From positions 1,426,001 through 1,490,000 of the forward strand of contig OZ023195.1 of the NCBI GenBank assembly GCA_963995505.1: a stretch of 64,000 nucleotides of DNA. The letters run 5' to 3'. A model generated the notes under the pieces. It did no database searches, was not told the origin of the DNA, and saw only the letters and a program-made list of their open reading frames with translations. Of the stretch, positions 46,441-57,499 are shown one piece after another (within the stretch, counting starts at the first letter, position 1; every line of letters starts with the position of its first letter). This DNA is from Hypericum androsaemum (Eukaryota; Streptophyta; Magnoliopsida; Malpighiales; Hypericaceae). The translations under genes and the position numbers were made by a program.

Positions 46441-49400
46441 ATCACTGGAGAAAAGCAGATACGGTTCAACCAGAAGCGGTGGAATGATTTACTGGTCATG
46501 TTCTTCTTTGACCAATATATTGCTCTCACAGTTAAAATTAGGCTTTTAGAAATACACATTGAGAATTGGGAAATTATTATCGTACTTTTCTTTTCGATTC
46601 TTCAGAGAAATTGATCCAATCAATTGGGTTTGGGTTTAGAATTGATAGCTTTGACTATATGTTGATCGTACTCATGTTCTTCAATCAATAGAAACAATCT
46701 GAAGCATTTTGTTAGGAATTCATGACCCCAAAATCCACACACTGAGTTTCTTTGATCCGAGATAGTATTTGCCAATTTTTTTCAATGGTCCCTCGATAAA
46801 TATGATTTGATATATTCAATAGTTTAGTTATAATTTTATGGTCAACAATATAAAGTTTGTTTTATTTATCTATCGAACTATCACCATACGAAATTTGGAA
46901 ATAAGTTATTGTCTAATAATGAGCAATGAATATACGCCTTTGTATTGAATTCATAATTCCTTCACCAAGTCTTCTAAGATCCTTTGGAGGTAAAATGGTT
47001 TACACGCGAGACTCAAAATCTCTGCTAAAGAGTGGGGAAGTTTGAGTCTGACACTAACTAAACCTCCATTTGAAATTTCTTTTGTAAAAATTCGTACTAA
47101 AACCCTTTTCTCACAAAGAATTTAGCAACGAGTGGGATAATTCAACCTAAAAGCCTCCCACGAGCAAACCAAGTTTCTTAGAATATAATAACTTCCGACT
47201 TGGTTCTTTCATAAAGGTTAGCTAAGGAAATTAGTCTAGGAAACTAATTTACTCGTTTATGAAAGTTAGGGCAAGTGCAAAAATGAACTTTCCATGCGTG
47301 ATAGGGTTATTTGCTTAGCCACCAAACTAATTTCGCATTAGTCCGTGGACTTCAAGCCCAATAGATAGTCAATGGGGCCCTATCTTTCTGCACTTGATAT
47401 CCGATCTACTAGTAAATTTGAAGCGGGTCTAACTTTTAAAAGGTGATAAATTTTTTTCAAATTTTGACATATATTTAACACTGATATATTTTAAAAAATT
47501 TGAACCAAAAACTTAGTTAAGCTAGAATAAATCATTCGCCAGTTAATTTAAAGTATTTGTTGGTACTTGCTACTTGAAACCAAATATTTCATTATATTTG
47601 CCGCTGATTATAATTTTTAATACATTAGGGTACCCACACAAAGGATATTTGATCTTTTTTATTCCTCCTATTAAAATTCGAAAATTTTCATTAACTTGCG
47701 GCGGATTTCCTTCGCATTTACTTACTCCTCTATAATGAAAATTGAATTTTCTTCCACCATATTAAAATTTGAAATCTTAGTTGATCTGAGATGGGATTAC
47801 TGTTGCATTAGGTTATTTCTCCAAAATAAAATTTAATCTTTTTTCAACCCCGCCTAAATTGAAAATTTTAGATTTTTAATAACATCGCGACAGATATCGG
47901 TCAATTTTGTCTAACACGCTCATTAATTTTATTGAGAAAGGGGGACATAACTTTTCTTATTGCGACATTAATATATCGTGCCAAAAGGTTGGACCACAAA
48001 ATCTAACTTTTTATACACTACCTATCATTTTCTCGGACCACAAAATCTAACTTTTTATACATTACCTATCATTTTCTCTATGTAATTTGGATTCTCCGAT
48101 TACTTTTCTCCAACAATTTATATCAATACTGTATTATTGGCCCTTGGAGTAATTATGTACACACTTCACTTACCACAAAAACAGAGGACGCTTGAAATCA
48201 TGGTTTAAGATCATATAAAATCAGATAAATAAAAAATGTGAGTTCAACTAAGACCAACCTAAATAACTTTGATTATCTTCATCTTTTTGCACTTAGAGTA
48301 TTAAAATAGGTTAGTGGTGACGCTGATACTGATTTTTTATAGAGAAATGACATAGGATATAGACACAAAAAAATAAGAACATAAACAAAACAAAGGACTT
48401 AAAACGACTGAATTTTTAATGGAAGATCTGAATTTTTTCTAAAAGAGGTGGAAGACCTGATCATGATATTGCTAACTAACATGTATTGGGCTCTGTGTGG
48501 AGGTCAATAAGAATCTCCATAAAAGAGTCGCTCTTGATCGAAAGAATTAGCCTAAAGAAGAAATTGCAGATTGTAACAATATGAAAGATATAGCAAACAC
48601 AACAAAGAAGATAAGGCCAAGAGTAATCTAAATAAAATAGGAAATAAACAATCATAAGCAAGAGTTCAAACTGAACTTGTCATTTAGAAAGGGACTTAAA
48701 AAGAAGAGTATGTCATTGTAAGACTTCAAAGGAAATGAAATAGTTAGAAAAGTCTGCGAGTGGCCCCATTATCCCCACGTAGCACAAACTCGTCATTAAG
48801 TTGTTTATTCTATAAATGGTAGGCCACCAATGAGTTTGATATATGATCAATGCCATGCAAAGTTTGGAACCGTCCATAACAATCCTTCAACCCTAATGAA
48901 AATTTAATTGTAGATCTACAGGGTAAAAATAATTGAAAGATGCATGGTTCTTTTTTTTATCAATCTAGATACTGAAAGATGTATACCCAACCAATTTTGA
49001 ATCTCAAAGGTGTCTTCTACCAAAAACTCCCACGAAGTACCCAAAGTTTAGGAAATTTTCCTATGGTTACTTCGAATAATTTACATTAAAATTCTGAATT
49101 TTTTAAATAATTTTTTGAATTTCTATAAACTTTTGGATTTTTTAATAAATTTCATAAACAATTTTAATTTTAAAATTTTTTAAGTTATGATCTGTATCAT
49201 CTTGGGACAAGGAGGAAGTCCCACCCATACACTGAAGAATTCGATAATGAATCATTTTCAAAATAATTTTTTCTCTTTGCTTTATTTTATTATCTATATT
49301 CAATTTGTCTAAAGTGTTTAAATCTTTATTTTGAACCATACAATATTGATTTATTCAACTTTTCCAATTGTTGCCATTTTTTTAATTTTGACCGCAAAAT

Positions 49401-50551
49401 ATTGAGGCTTTATTTCAAATTTGAAGAGCATCTGGAATAACACCTCCCAAGTGTCTTGTCATTGAGTAGGAGCAAAATTGAATAAGCAACATTTTCTTAC
49501 TACGCACTGAACAAATTAAGACTCGATCATCCGCAGTGAGAACAATTTGATCTTTGCTATTGCGGATAAAGCTCTAGTTGCAACTTTTTCAGCATTGTGT
49601 GGACTTTTGTCCTTTAAAGACTTTTGGCCACCAAGGGTCTTTGCTGAATTTCATAGCAAGAGGAGGCCCTAAAATGCCCTTAGCCTTAGGAGTCTCTAGA
49701 ACATCTTTCGTATTTAATACAATGTTTAGGGTCGTCAAAGTCACCAATTTGACTTGAGTCATGAATCACTCCATTTTCGTGTTGAACGTTTGCCTTACAA
49801 GGTTGATGGTCTTGGTGTCGGCTAGTCGGTGACATTTTTTTGATATTTTGGACAAGTAGGAACGATATCGCCTAGATCACGTTGATTCATGTATGACCTC
49901 CTCATCACTGTCCTTAAAATCATGGAGATCTCGATTAGATTCAGTTGAATCACGTAAGACCGGCTCCATTATCTTCTCGATATCTGACATATCAGCCTCT
50001 TCTGAAAGGAAGTTGCATATGAGTTATTCTTTGACATGGTAGGAATAAGGATCGTCCTTCTGAAATGCCTTCCTTAATTTCAACAAATGTGTCAAAAATA
50101 TGTTGCGAATAAAAGTGCAAGAACGTCCAAAACAAACTTGCAGACAAGTCTAGAGTGGTTAGTTGAGGGATCCAATTAACAAAAATCCATTTTTCCCTTT
50201 CCATATTAAGTTTGGAAATATAACCTAAATACAAAATTGTAGATGCATGTCTTATTTTTACGGAGATACTTGAATTTTTGCAATACCATATGTGAGTAAG
50301 AGGTTATGACAGATTGATCGAGAACACTATCTTTGACACCCTCTTAGCCAACACCATAAATAATGTTGAGATTTGGAACCAAATGTGACATTTTACAAGC
50401 CAAATTCACAGATGACTTAGAAATACAAATTTGTAGATATCTTTCGTATCGTTTGCAATTGCTGGATTTGCTTCTGTTGGGTATCCAATCTAAAAGTTAT
50501 GACTGATTTACTCAGACGTACTCAATAACTTCAATTTTCTATCGGAAGAGC
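46441..50551. other. AT-rich intergenic DNA
   Basis: 47991-48078 is a 44-bp tandem duplication (GGACCACAAAATCTAACTTT start). 47272-47398 may be a short MITE with CAAGTGCA/TGCACTTG ends. No coding exon is supported. Confidence 0.5.
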
Positions 50552-51194
50552 TAGGGGTGAGTTCGGTTTAGTATCATAGTTTTAACTCGTAAAATGACAC
50601 CAAACTATTTTTTTATTTTAAAAAAGAGATTTTGATATCGCGAGTTTTGTTGTTTGGATCTAAGCTGCGATCTTCGCAGTTTTGTAGTGTCGTTGTGATT
50701 TGTGATTTTCCTGTTAGAAACTGCTTTTGGCCCATTCAATATTAAAAAAAACTCATTCCAGTCAGCCCATACTGAAATAAAACCTATTTTTTAGTAAGCC
50801 CAATATAAATAATACAATCTGCCATTTTAACACCATAAACATCAAATATTCATCAACATAACATAGTCCATAATTAAAATACACATCAAAGTAGCATTAC
50901 CAATTAGTTCAAATGTCAGACAGCAACAAAACATAGTCCAACGACCCATTAATTCCTTTAAAAAATTCAACCAGCAACATAGGCCATTTCACAGTAGCAA
51001 GATTCCCTATTTTACAGCAACATATTCGATTTTGCGCTGTCGCAATTTCATAAAAACCAATACCGACATCATATCGAATTATACAGTGTCGGTTTTACAC
51101 CGCACCGTCACACTAACCAAACCCTCGGTTTTCATTTTTTCGGCTTACGATCTCACGGTTTTGCTGATGCGCGATTTTTTGCGGCATGCTCCTA
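50552..51194. mobile_element. Non-autonomous hAT-like element (643 bp)
   Basis: Tips TAGGGGTGAGTTCGG and, reverse-complemented, TAGGAGCATGCCGCAAAA. The flanks are GGAAGAGC (50544-50551) and GCAAGAGC (51195-51202), an 8-bp duplication with one mismatch, the hAT size. The subterminal regions fold back (CGGTTT, TCGCAG, ATCGCG motifs with complements). No transposase. Confidence 0.65.
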
Positions 51195-51841
51195 GCAAGA
51201 GCTGAATATGATATATGCACCGGCTAAGGAAATTTCAGGCATGATGCTACGTGTTTTGCCCAACTTTGCTTATTTCCATCGTTGGTAATGTACTTATTTT
51301 TTCGCTCCAACACCAATTTTTCCTCCAATATCTATTGTAATTCGTAAAACAGTTTATACCCTTTAAAATGAGCCGTTCCACTAAGCGATTGGAGATCTAG
51401 TTGGTCGAACCATATTTTTATAAAATTTTGATCGTTCATATATGTTGATAATTTTTCGTTCCAACATAATCCATTTCTCATTTACTTTTCTTCCAAGACC
51501 ATTGGGTCATTTTGCCCATTAAAAACCTGGTAGGGTCGTCCTCATAGTATCGTATTGCCTGCGGATTCTAGTAGACTACTTCAATTTTGATCGGAACAAT
51601 CAAATACACTTAATATGTCATTTCCCAGAAGTATTTTATTAATTAGGTTCGATCATGTTTCAACCACTTCCTATCCCCTAACTTGATTCTAATCCATTGG
51701 CCAATATATAGAATGGACGTCATTCAATATTAATCAGTCCCTAGCCAGCCAGAAACCAAATAGAGATTAAATTCAATAATACATATAAAAAATATCAAAT
51801 TAATAACAAAATCTCAACAGCAACAGATAACATCACTATAA
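51195..51841. other. AT-rich intergenic DNA, no gene seen
   Basis: No coding exon or element recognised. Confidence 0.5.
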
Positions 51842-51850
51842 TTAAATTAA

Positions 51851-53276
51851 GGGGAAATTACGGTCAGGCTTGTAGTTTGGCCGCCCTCCTTCTAGGGTCC
51901 CTATGTTTCTAAAATTCTTCCTGACGTCTCCCAAGTTTGGTTTAAGAAATTTTCGAGATTTCTCCGGCGAACACCCACCTGAAAAGACTAAAATACCCTT
52001 CCACTAAAAAATAAAAAAATCTCCTCTTTTCTTCTCCACTTCATCTCCATCTCTCCTTTCATCATCTCTCTTTCACTCCACCACCATTAAACCTCAACAC
52101 CAACCATTAAAAAATACAAAATTTTCACCAGAAAAGAAACTCAGAAAATCAACAAAGAACCAAAAATTGAAAACCCAGAAAATCATGGTAGAGTTGAAAC
52201 CACTCTCAGAAATCTCCTCTTTGATATCGTCGAGAAAAAGGAAGGGAATAAAAATCCGAACACCACCGGTCCTGGGTGAAACCCTTCGACCCTGAGAGAG
52301 CAGCGAACCAACAATGAGCAGATCTGGCCAGGAAGCTTCTCGGGAAGGTGGTGGCTGAGGCGGTGATCGTGGCCACCGGCGTCGTCTCGAAGAAGCTCCA
52401 ATTTTTGGGGTCGGAGAAGTTCTGGAACTGGGGGATCTCCGCGTGCGCGGTGTGCGACGGGGCGGCGCCGATCTTCCGGGGGAAGCCGCTGGAGGTGATC
52501 GGTGGCGGAGTCTCCGCGATGGAGGAGGCAAATTTCCTGACCAAGTACGGGTCTAAGGTTTATATTATTCATCGTAGGGACACTTTTAGGGCTTCGAAAA
52601 TTATGCAGGAGAGAGCTTTGGAAAACTCTAAGATTGAGGTGATGTGGAATTTCACGGTCGAGGAGGCCTACGGGGATGAGCCGTTGGGTGGCCTTAAAGT
52701 TAAGAACTTAGTCACCGAGGAGGTGAAGGACTTGAAGGTGAACAGGCTCTTCTTTGTGATCGGTTACTTGTACATGAAGGAGATAAAAAAAGGCACATGA
52801 TGTGATTAGTTACTTGTTCATGTGATACAATTTAGCATGGGATTGTTCATGTTGTTTAATTAGTTAATTGCTCATGTGGATACAATTGGGTGTTGTTATA
52901 TTGTAATTGGGTGTTTTTATCTTTGAATTAGGTGTTCTTGTTCGTGAGTGTTCTTGTTCATGGTGGTCAATTTGTGTTTTTTAATGGTTGGTGTTGAGGT
53001 TTAATAGTGGTGGAGGGAAAGAGAGATGATGAAGGGGGAAATGGAGATGAAGAAGATGAAGTAGAGAAGAAAAGAGGAGTTTTTTTATTTAGTGGGAGGG
53101 TATTTTAGTCTTTTCAGGTGGGTGTTTGCCGAAAAAATTGGCATATTCTGGCGTCAGGGACCCCGGACCCGAGAGTTTCTAAAACCAAACTTGGGGGACG
53201 TCAGGAAGAATTTTAGAAATGTAGGGACCCTTGAAAAAGAACGGTCAAACTACAGGGATCTGAGCATAATTTTCCC
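51851..53276. mobile_element. Pack-MULE-type element E (1426 bp) carrying an NTR gene fragment
   Basis: A perfect 9-bp target duplication, TTAAATTAA, lies at 51842-51850 and 53277-53285. The inverted arms 51851-52125 and 52976-53276 pair almost throughout (GGGTCCCTATGTTTCTAAAA, CACCACCATTAAACCTCAAC, TTTTCAGGTGGGTGT and complements). Tips are GGGGAAATTACGGTCAGG and, reverse-complemented, GGGAAAATTATGCTCAG. Between the arms lies an intronless piece of a thioredoxin reductase gene. It has no transposase, so it would move only with help from an autonomous MULE. Confidence 0.88.
52348..52773 (+). pseudogene. NADPH-dependent thioredoxin reductase (NTRA/NTRB type) fragment inside element E
   Basis: About 142 codons of NTR are recognisable. 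[15 protein letters not shown] (FAD domain end) is followed by [19 protein letters not shown], with the redox CAVC pair kept, then the NADPH-binding [20 protein letters not shown] and [20 protein letters not shown], and [10 protein letters not shown]. The usual GGGDSA reads GGGVSA. The fragment ends at FFVIGY, before the C-terminal FAD-binding part, and runs into unrelated sequence with a stop at 52798-52800. Both ends are missing, so no full enzyme can be made. Cytosolic/mitochondrial NTR fits better than plastid NTRC. The frame is open throughout, so a transcribed fusion cannot be excluded. Confidence 0.88.
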
Positions 53277-53285
53277 TTAAATTAA

Positions 53286-54333
53286 AGATGACCGGTGTCA
53301 TTACACATTTGTCACCGTATTAAGCAAGCGATCAACCCTTCGGCTCATCAACAGTTGTTGTTAGATTAGACAGTTGACGGCAGAGATCAATGGACATGGT
53401 TGAATCTGATACACTACGAACACATCGAGGGGTAGTATTTACCAACCCTTAGTCAACTAGAGTTTGATTGTTTTTTTAGACACGATTCACAAAAACTAAT
53501 GTAAAGAGATTTTGTTTGAGGTAGTTTCAAGTGTTATGAAACGACGGTCGAGAAAACCAGAACAAGAAATGAGGGTCGAGGACAACAGAACATGAAAATA
53601 ACTATTTTTAATAATAATTATTTAATATTTGTTAAATTATACACATGGATGATTCTTTCAGTTGTGTCTTTTTAATTCATACGACTTAAAACTCGAAACC
53701 ACCTTTAAAAATCAAAATTCTCCACTATTTTGAACCAACTATAAAACACAGGATTAATTTAGTGATTTTTCACACTTCAATAATAAGATATAACAAGACA
53801 CCATGATAGACATGCCTATTAAAATATCAGACACGTGAATAATATATAAAAATCAAAATACAAAGAGGAAAATCGAGGGACAGACCAACTATTTAGTATT
53901 TATCAATAATAATTAATTAAATTATAAAAAAGTTTACTTGTAATAATTAAAAGAAATCACTTTTTTTCCATTAAAGATGTGGAGTTGGGACAGCTCTATC
54001 ACCAAAAAATAATAATATGACACATTGTACTTAGCTAAAATAAGTCAAATCATATAGTATTAGAGTGAACTGTTCTCGTAAATTTTTTAAGTCATCTACG
54101 TTTGTACCACAGAGGTGAGAACGATGACGTGTCGATCTACATAGAAAACTAGGCACGGTTAAAAATTTATCATGAGAAATTTTAATTTGAGAAATTTTTG
54201 TCACTGTAATAGACAAAACAAAATAATCGATACTTGTTTAAAAAGACGTCAAACTAGAGAAACTATAGTGAACTTCTCCCTAAAATTATAATTAAGAGCA
54301 TATGCATCAAGTAGCAAGTGAGAATACTTCCAC
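53286..54333. other. AT-rich intergenic DNA, upstream of the MIZ1-like gene
   Basis: No coding exon. The distal promoter of the next gene is likely here. Confidence 0.5.
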
Positions 54334-54345
54334 TATATATATAAA
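54334..54345 (+). promoter_or_regulatory. TATA box of the MIZ1-like gene
   Basis: TATATATATAAA, 75-86 bp before the first ATG. A second TATATA-like stretch overlaps that ATG (54414-54421). Confidence 0.55.
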
Positions 54346-54419
54346 TGGTGTACCACCACCACAAGTCCAAGAAATCATAATAATCATAACCCACAAGCAT
54401 CCACAGTCTCCCTTTATAT

Positions 54420-55445
54420 ATGTCCAAACCCCAACACTATGATCACCTTGTCGGCCTCTTTCCTCCCATTTCCTCTTCCAACCCCACACGTTCCTCTCCT
54501 TCTTCTTCTCCTCCAACTCAAACTCCATTAATTCCACTCCACTTCCCTTCTCCAACAAAGAATTACAGAAGAACTATGACGCGCCAAACAAAAGCTTCCC
54601 TCCAACGAAGCAACACCAACAGCTCCAGCTTCAGCAGGAGCGGTAGCTACAATAGCTACAATAGCAACAAGATCATCCCGTCGGGCTACTACCCGAGGTC
54701 GACCCCTCCGATCCCGGAGCAATACGACGGCGTTTCGAGCAAGCTGTTGGTCCGAAGAGACTCCAACTCGGTGTCGGTGAACAAGGTCCATCTGAAGCTG
54801 TCTGCCCTACTTCGTTCCTTGTTCTTCAAGGTAACCTCGTTCCCTAACCTCATCATCCCCGCCACGTGCAAGTGGCTCTCCCTCCCGGCGGCCTACGGCT
54901 TCTCCTCCTCGCTGACCCCGACGCTCGGTCGTAAGGTGACGGGGACCCTCTTCGGTAACCGCCGGGGCCACGTCAGCTTCGCGGTCCAGGACGACCCCCG
55001 GTCTGATCCGGCCCTTGTCGTCGAGCTAGCCATGTCCACTTCCACCCTCGTCAAGGAGATGTCGTCCGGTCTTGTCCGGATCGCGCTCGAGTGCGAGAAG
55101 GCTCCGCCGGGCGGGGCCCATCACCATCCCAGGAGGAGGCTGTTCAGCGAGCCGAGGTGGACCATGTACTGCAACGGGAAGAGCTGCGGGTACGCGCTGT
55201 CCCGCGCGTGCACGGAGCTGGACTTGCACGTGCTCAGCACGGTGCAGACAGTGTCGGCCGGCGCCGGAGTGATCCCCATGGTCGAGGACGGGGCGAGGAA
55301 GGCGGCGCCGTCGGAGGGCGAGCTGCTGTACATGCGGGCCCGCTTCGAGCGCGTGGTGGGCAGTCGCGACTCGGAGGCGTTTTATATGATGAACCCGGAC
55401 GGCAACGGCGGGCCCGAGCTCAGTATTTTTCTGCTGCGATTATAA
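54420..55445 (+). CDS. MIZU-KUSSEI1-like (DUF617) protein, single exon, 341 aa
   Basis: The plant-specific MIZ1 domain occupies about residues 165-341: VTGTLFGNRRGHVSFAVQDD, LVVELAMSTSTLVKEMSSGL, WTMYCNGKSCGYALSRACTE, VLSTVQTVSAGAGVIPM and GELLYMRARFERVVGSRDSE, ending at GPELSIFLLRL. Arabidopsis MIZ1 acts in root hydrotropism at the ER membrane; paralogues are mostly uncharacterised. The N-terminus is Ser/Thr/Asn-rich and low complexity. The first ATG (54420) gives 341 aa. An in-frame ATG at 54576 (MTRQTKASLQ) would give 289 aa, nearer the family's usual length. No intron is needed. The domain-coding part is strongly GC-rich against AT-rich flanks. Confidence 0.92.
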   Translation: MSKPQHYDHLVGLFPPISSSNPTRSSPSSSPPTQTPLIPLHFPSPTKNYRRTMTRQTKASLQRSNTNSSSFSRSGSYNSYNSNKIIPSGYYPRSTPPIPEQYDGVSSKLLVRRDSNSVSVNKVHLKLSALLRSLFFKVTSFPNLIIPATCKWLSLPAAYGFSSSLTPTLGRKVTGTLFGNRRGHVSFAVQDDPRSDPALVVELAMSTSTLVKEMSSGLVRIALECEKAPPGGAHHHPRRRLFSEPRWTMYCNGKSCGYALSRACTELDLHVLSTVQTVSAGAGVIPMVEDGARKAAPSEGELLYMRARFERVVGSRDSEAFYMMNPDGNGGPELSIFLLRL

Positions 55446-57200
55446 ATATAAATTAGCTGTCTACAATTGAAAGAAAATATGTCATCGACTTTGTTAATTA
55501 ATTATGCATTGTTTAGTGTGATATAGGGACGTACGAGCTTTATTTTCTGGGTTTGTGGTGATCCGATCATTTGTTTTTATAAATGGGTTAAAGTCAATTT
55601 TAGTACCTTCTATTTTTTCACTTTTATTATCACTGTATGATGATTTTAACAATCAACCAAGTGACACCAAATAATCTCAAATATTTGAAATATTACAGGG
55701 GTTGAAGCCGAGTACCTTACTAACAACCATATTGTCGCAAAATTCATTGAGAAAAAATGACTATATAAAAAAGAGATATTTTGATGGCACTAATATACGA
55801 AGTCTATCACTCAATACGTACTAATAATGAACAAACTTGCTATTGACATCCACCATTACATTATTTCATATCACTAATATTAAATTGTAGTAGTTTTATA
55901 CGTTTCCAAATAACAGAGAAAAGATGTGAATTGAAATAGATAAAAGGGTAGATGAGTGATGATTTAGCCTGTGCATCTCTTTTCTTTTTAATGTTTATTA
56001 AATTATTAAAAACACAGGGATGATGTCTGTCTGCGCGTGCAAGCATGCGTCTAACTTTCATGTTGACAGCGCAGCAATTGATTTTGCATGCTTATTGACT
56101 TTTTTGGTCAACGGTACTTTATCAAAGTGGTGGCCTAATTCTCCTAATGATATATTTACATTAGTATTGTCAATATATGAAAAGGAAGGAAAAGAGTTGG
56201 TGCTTGCTTATTGGCTTGTGTACCTATGACCACTATGTTCTCTTATTTGTTTTATAAACTTCTTGGGCTAATTTTGTTTAGCAAATTTGATTATTATGAC
56301 CTGACAAACAGTATCTCAATTACCAACTTGTTGAATTGTTAAGGCGATTTCGGTTATCTATGTTAGCTTGTAACTGGATTCTCAATTATCAAACGGAGCA
56401 CCAATATGGGTTTTTAATGAAATTTCATGAGCGGAGGTCATTCAGTCACGTCACCTAGATACTTGGAAGATTAACTAGCTTATTAAATAACCTTAGTGAC
56501 GGTCCGTTTAGATTAACTTGGCGATAAAGTTGTTATATCCTAAATAGGTATTGAGTTGGACTTACAAAGAATGTAGCATAATTAAATCTTTATTAGAAAT
56601 TTTTTATCACTTATAAAAAATAATATGTAATTCGAACATATATTAGTCGGTCCGGTAGTTGATAACCAACCTGTAAAGATTCAACTAGTTACTCGTTAGT
56701 GTTGGTAATTTACAAAAGTTCACTCAACCATTTTTTGTTTCCCACTCGGACCACTGTAGATTAGTGGCCACAAAAAATTGTCGCATGAATCATTTTTTGT
56801 GACATCGTGCACATACACGGCTTTACCAATTTTGTGTCATCATTGGATACCTAGGGTAAACTCATTACGCTCATTTCTTGCATCTAGAAACTTTTCTTAC
56901 CTGAAAAATCACACTAGATAAATACCCTACGCATGTTGTCTACCTCCACAATTCCAAATTTGCCTAGCATCAAAAAATAGAATTCAAAATATGCTACATG
57001 TAGAATATTTCAAGTGCGAGTCGGGATCACGAGTAGGACTTGCGAACTGGAGCATGCATCAGTAACATTCATAACTTCCCAAGGATTTAAGGATACTGTG
57101 ATGTTAATTGGATAATGAGTATGAAGGATAATTAATCTACTTTATATTAAATATTTGTATCGGAAAAAGGTGCAATTTTTTATATCAATTAAACAGACCT
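55446..57200. other. AT-rich intergenic DNA, no gene seen
   Basis: 3' flank of the MIZ1-like gene, then featureless sequence. The frame at 56020-56229 has no recognised domain. Confidence 0.5.
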
Positions 57201-57269
57201 AAATATCGCATTCCACGATTGAAGTTACAGTTTATAGCTCCGACACCTGACGACATAGAGGCATAATTG

Positions 57270-57498
57270 ATGAGGAATCTGTTATTACATATTGAATTGT
57301 GGCAGAATCGACGCAAACCATTTCGAGAAACTTAGTAAAGTGCACAATAAAAAGATATCTAAACATATTAGCTCAAGGAATGAGTATGTCAAGTATTTTA
57401 TATCTATGGTTATAATCACGATGGTATTTGTACGAACCGATAATAATTTGATATATCTGTTCACTAAAAGACACTCGAGAAACTTAGTGAAATGTTGA
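57270..57498 (+). pseudogene. Ty1/copia RNase H C-terminal remnant
   Basis: The plus-strand frame reads KKISKHISSRNEYVKYFISM then VFVRTDNNLIYLFTKRHSRN, matching the copia polyprotein end (K-x-KHI-x2-R...YV-x-T-x-DN-x-AD-x-FTK). Sequence upstream has lost the frame. No LTRs were matched around it. Confidence 0.55.
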
Positions 57499-57499
57499 A

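Noticed and set aside
52094..52572. Minus-strand frames across the NTR fragment
   Set aside because: Shadows of the GC-rich captured exon; the plus-strand frame is unmistakably NTR.
55026..55456. Several frames of 66-121 codons over the MIZ1 domain
   Set aside because: High-GC shadows on both strands; the 341-codon frame carries the conserved domain.
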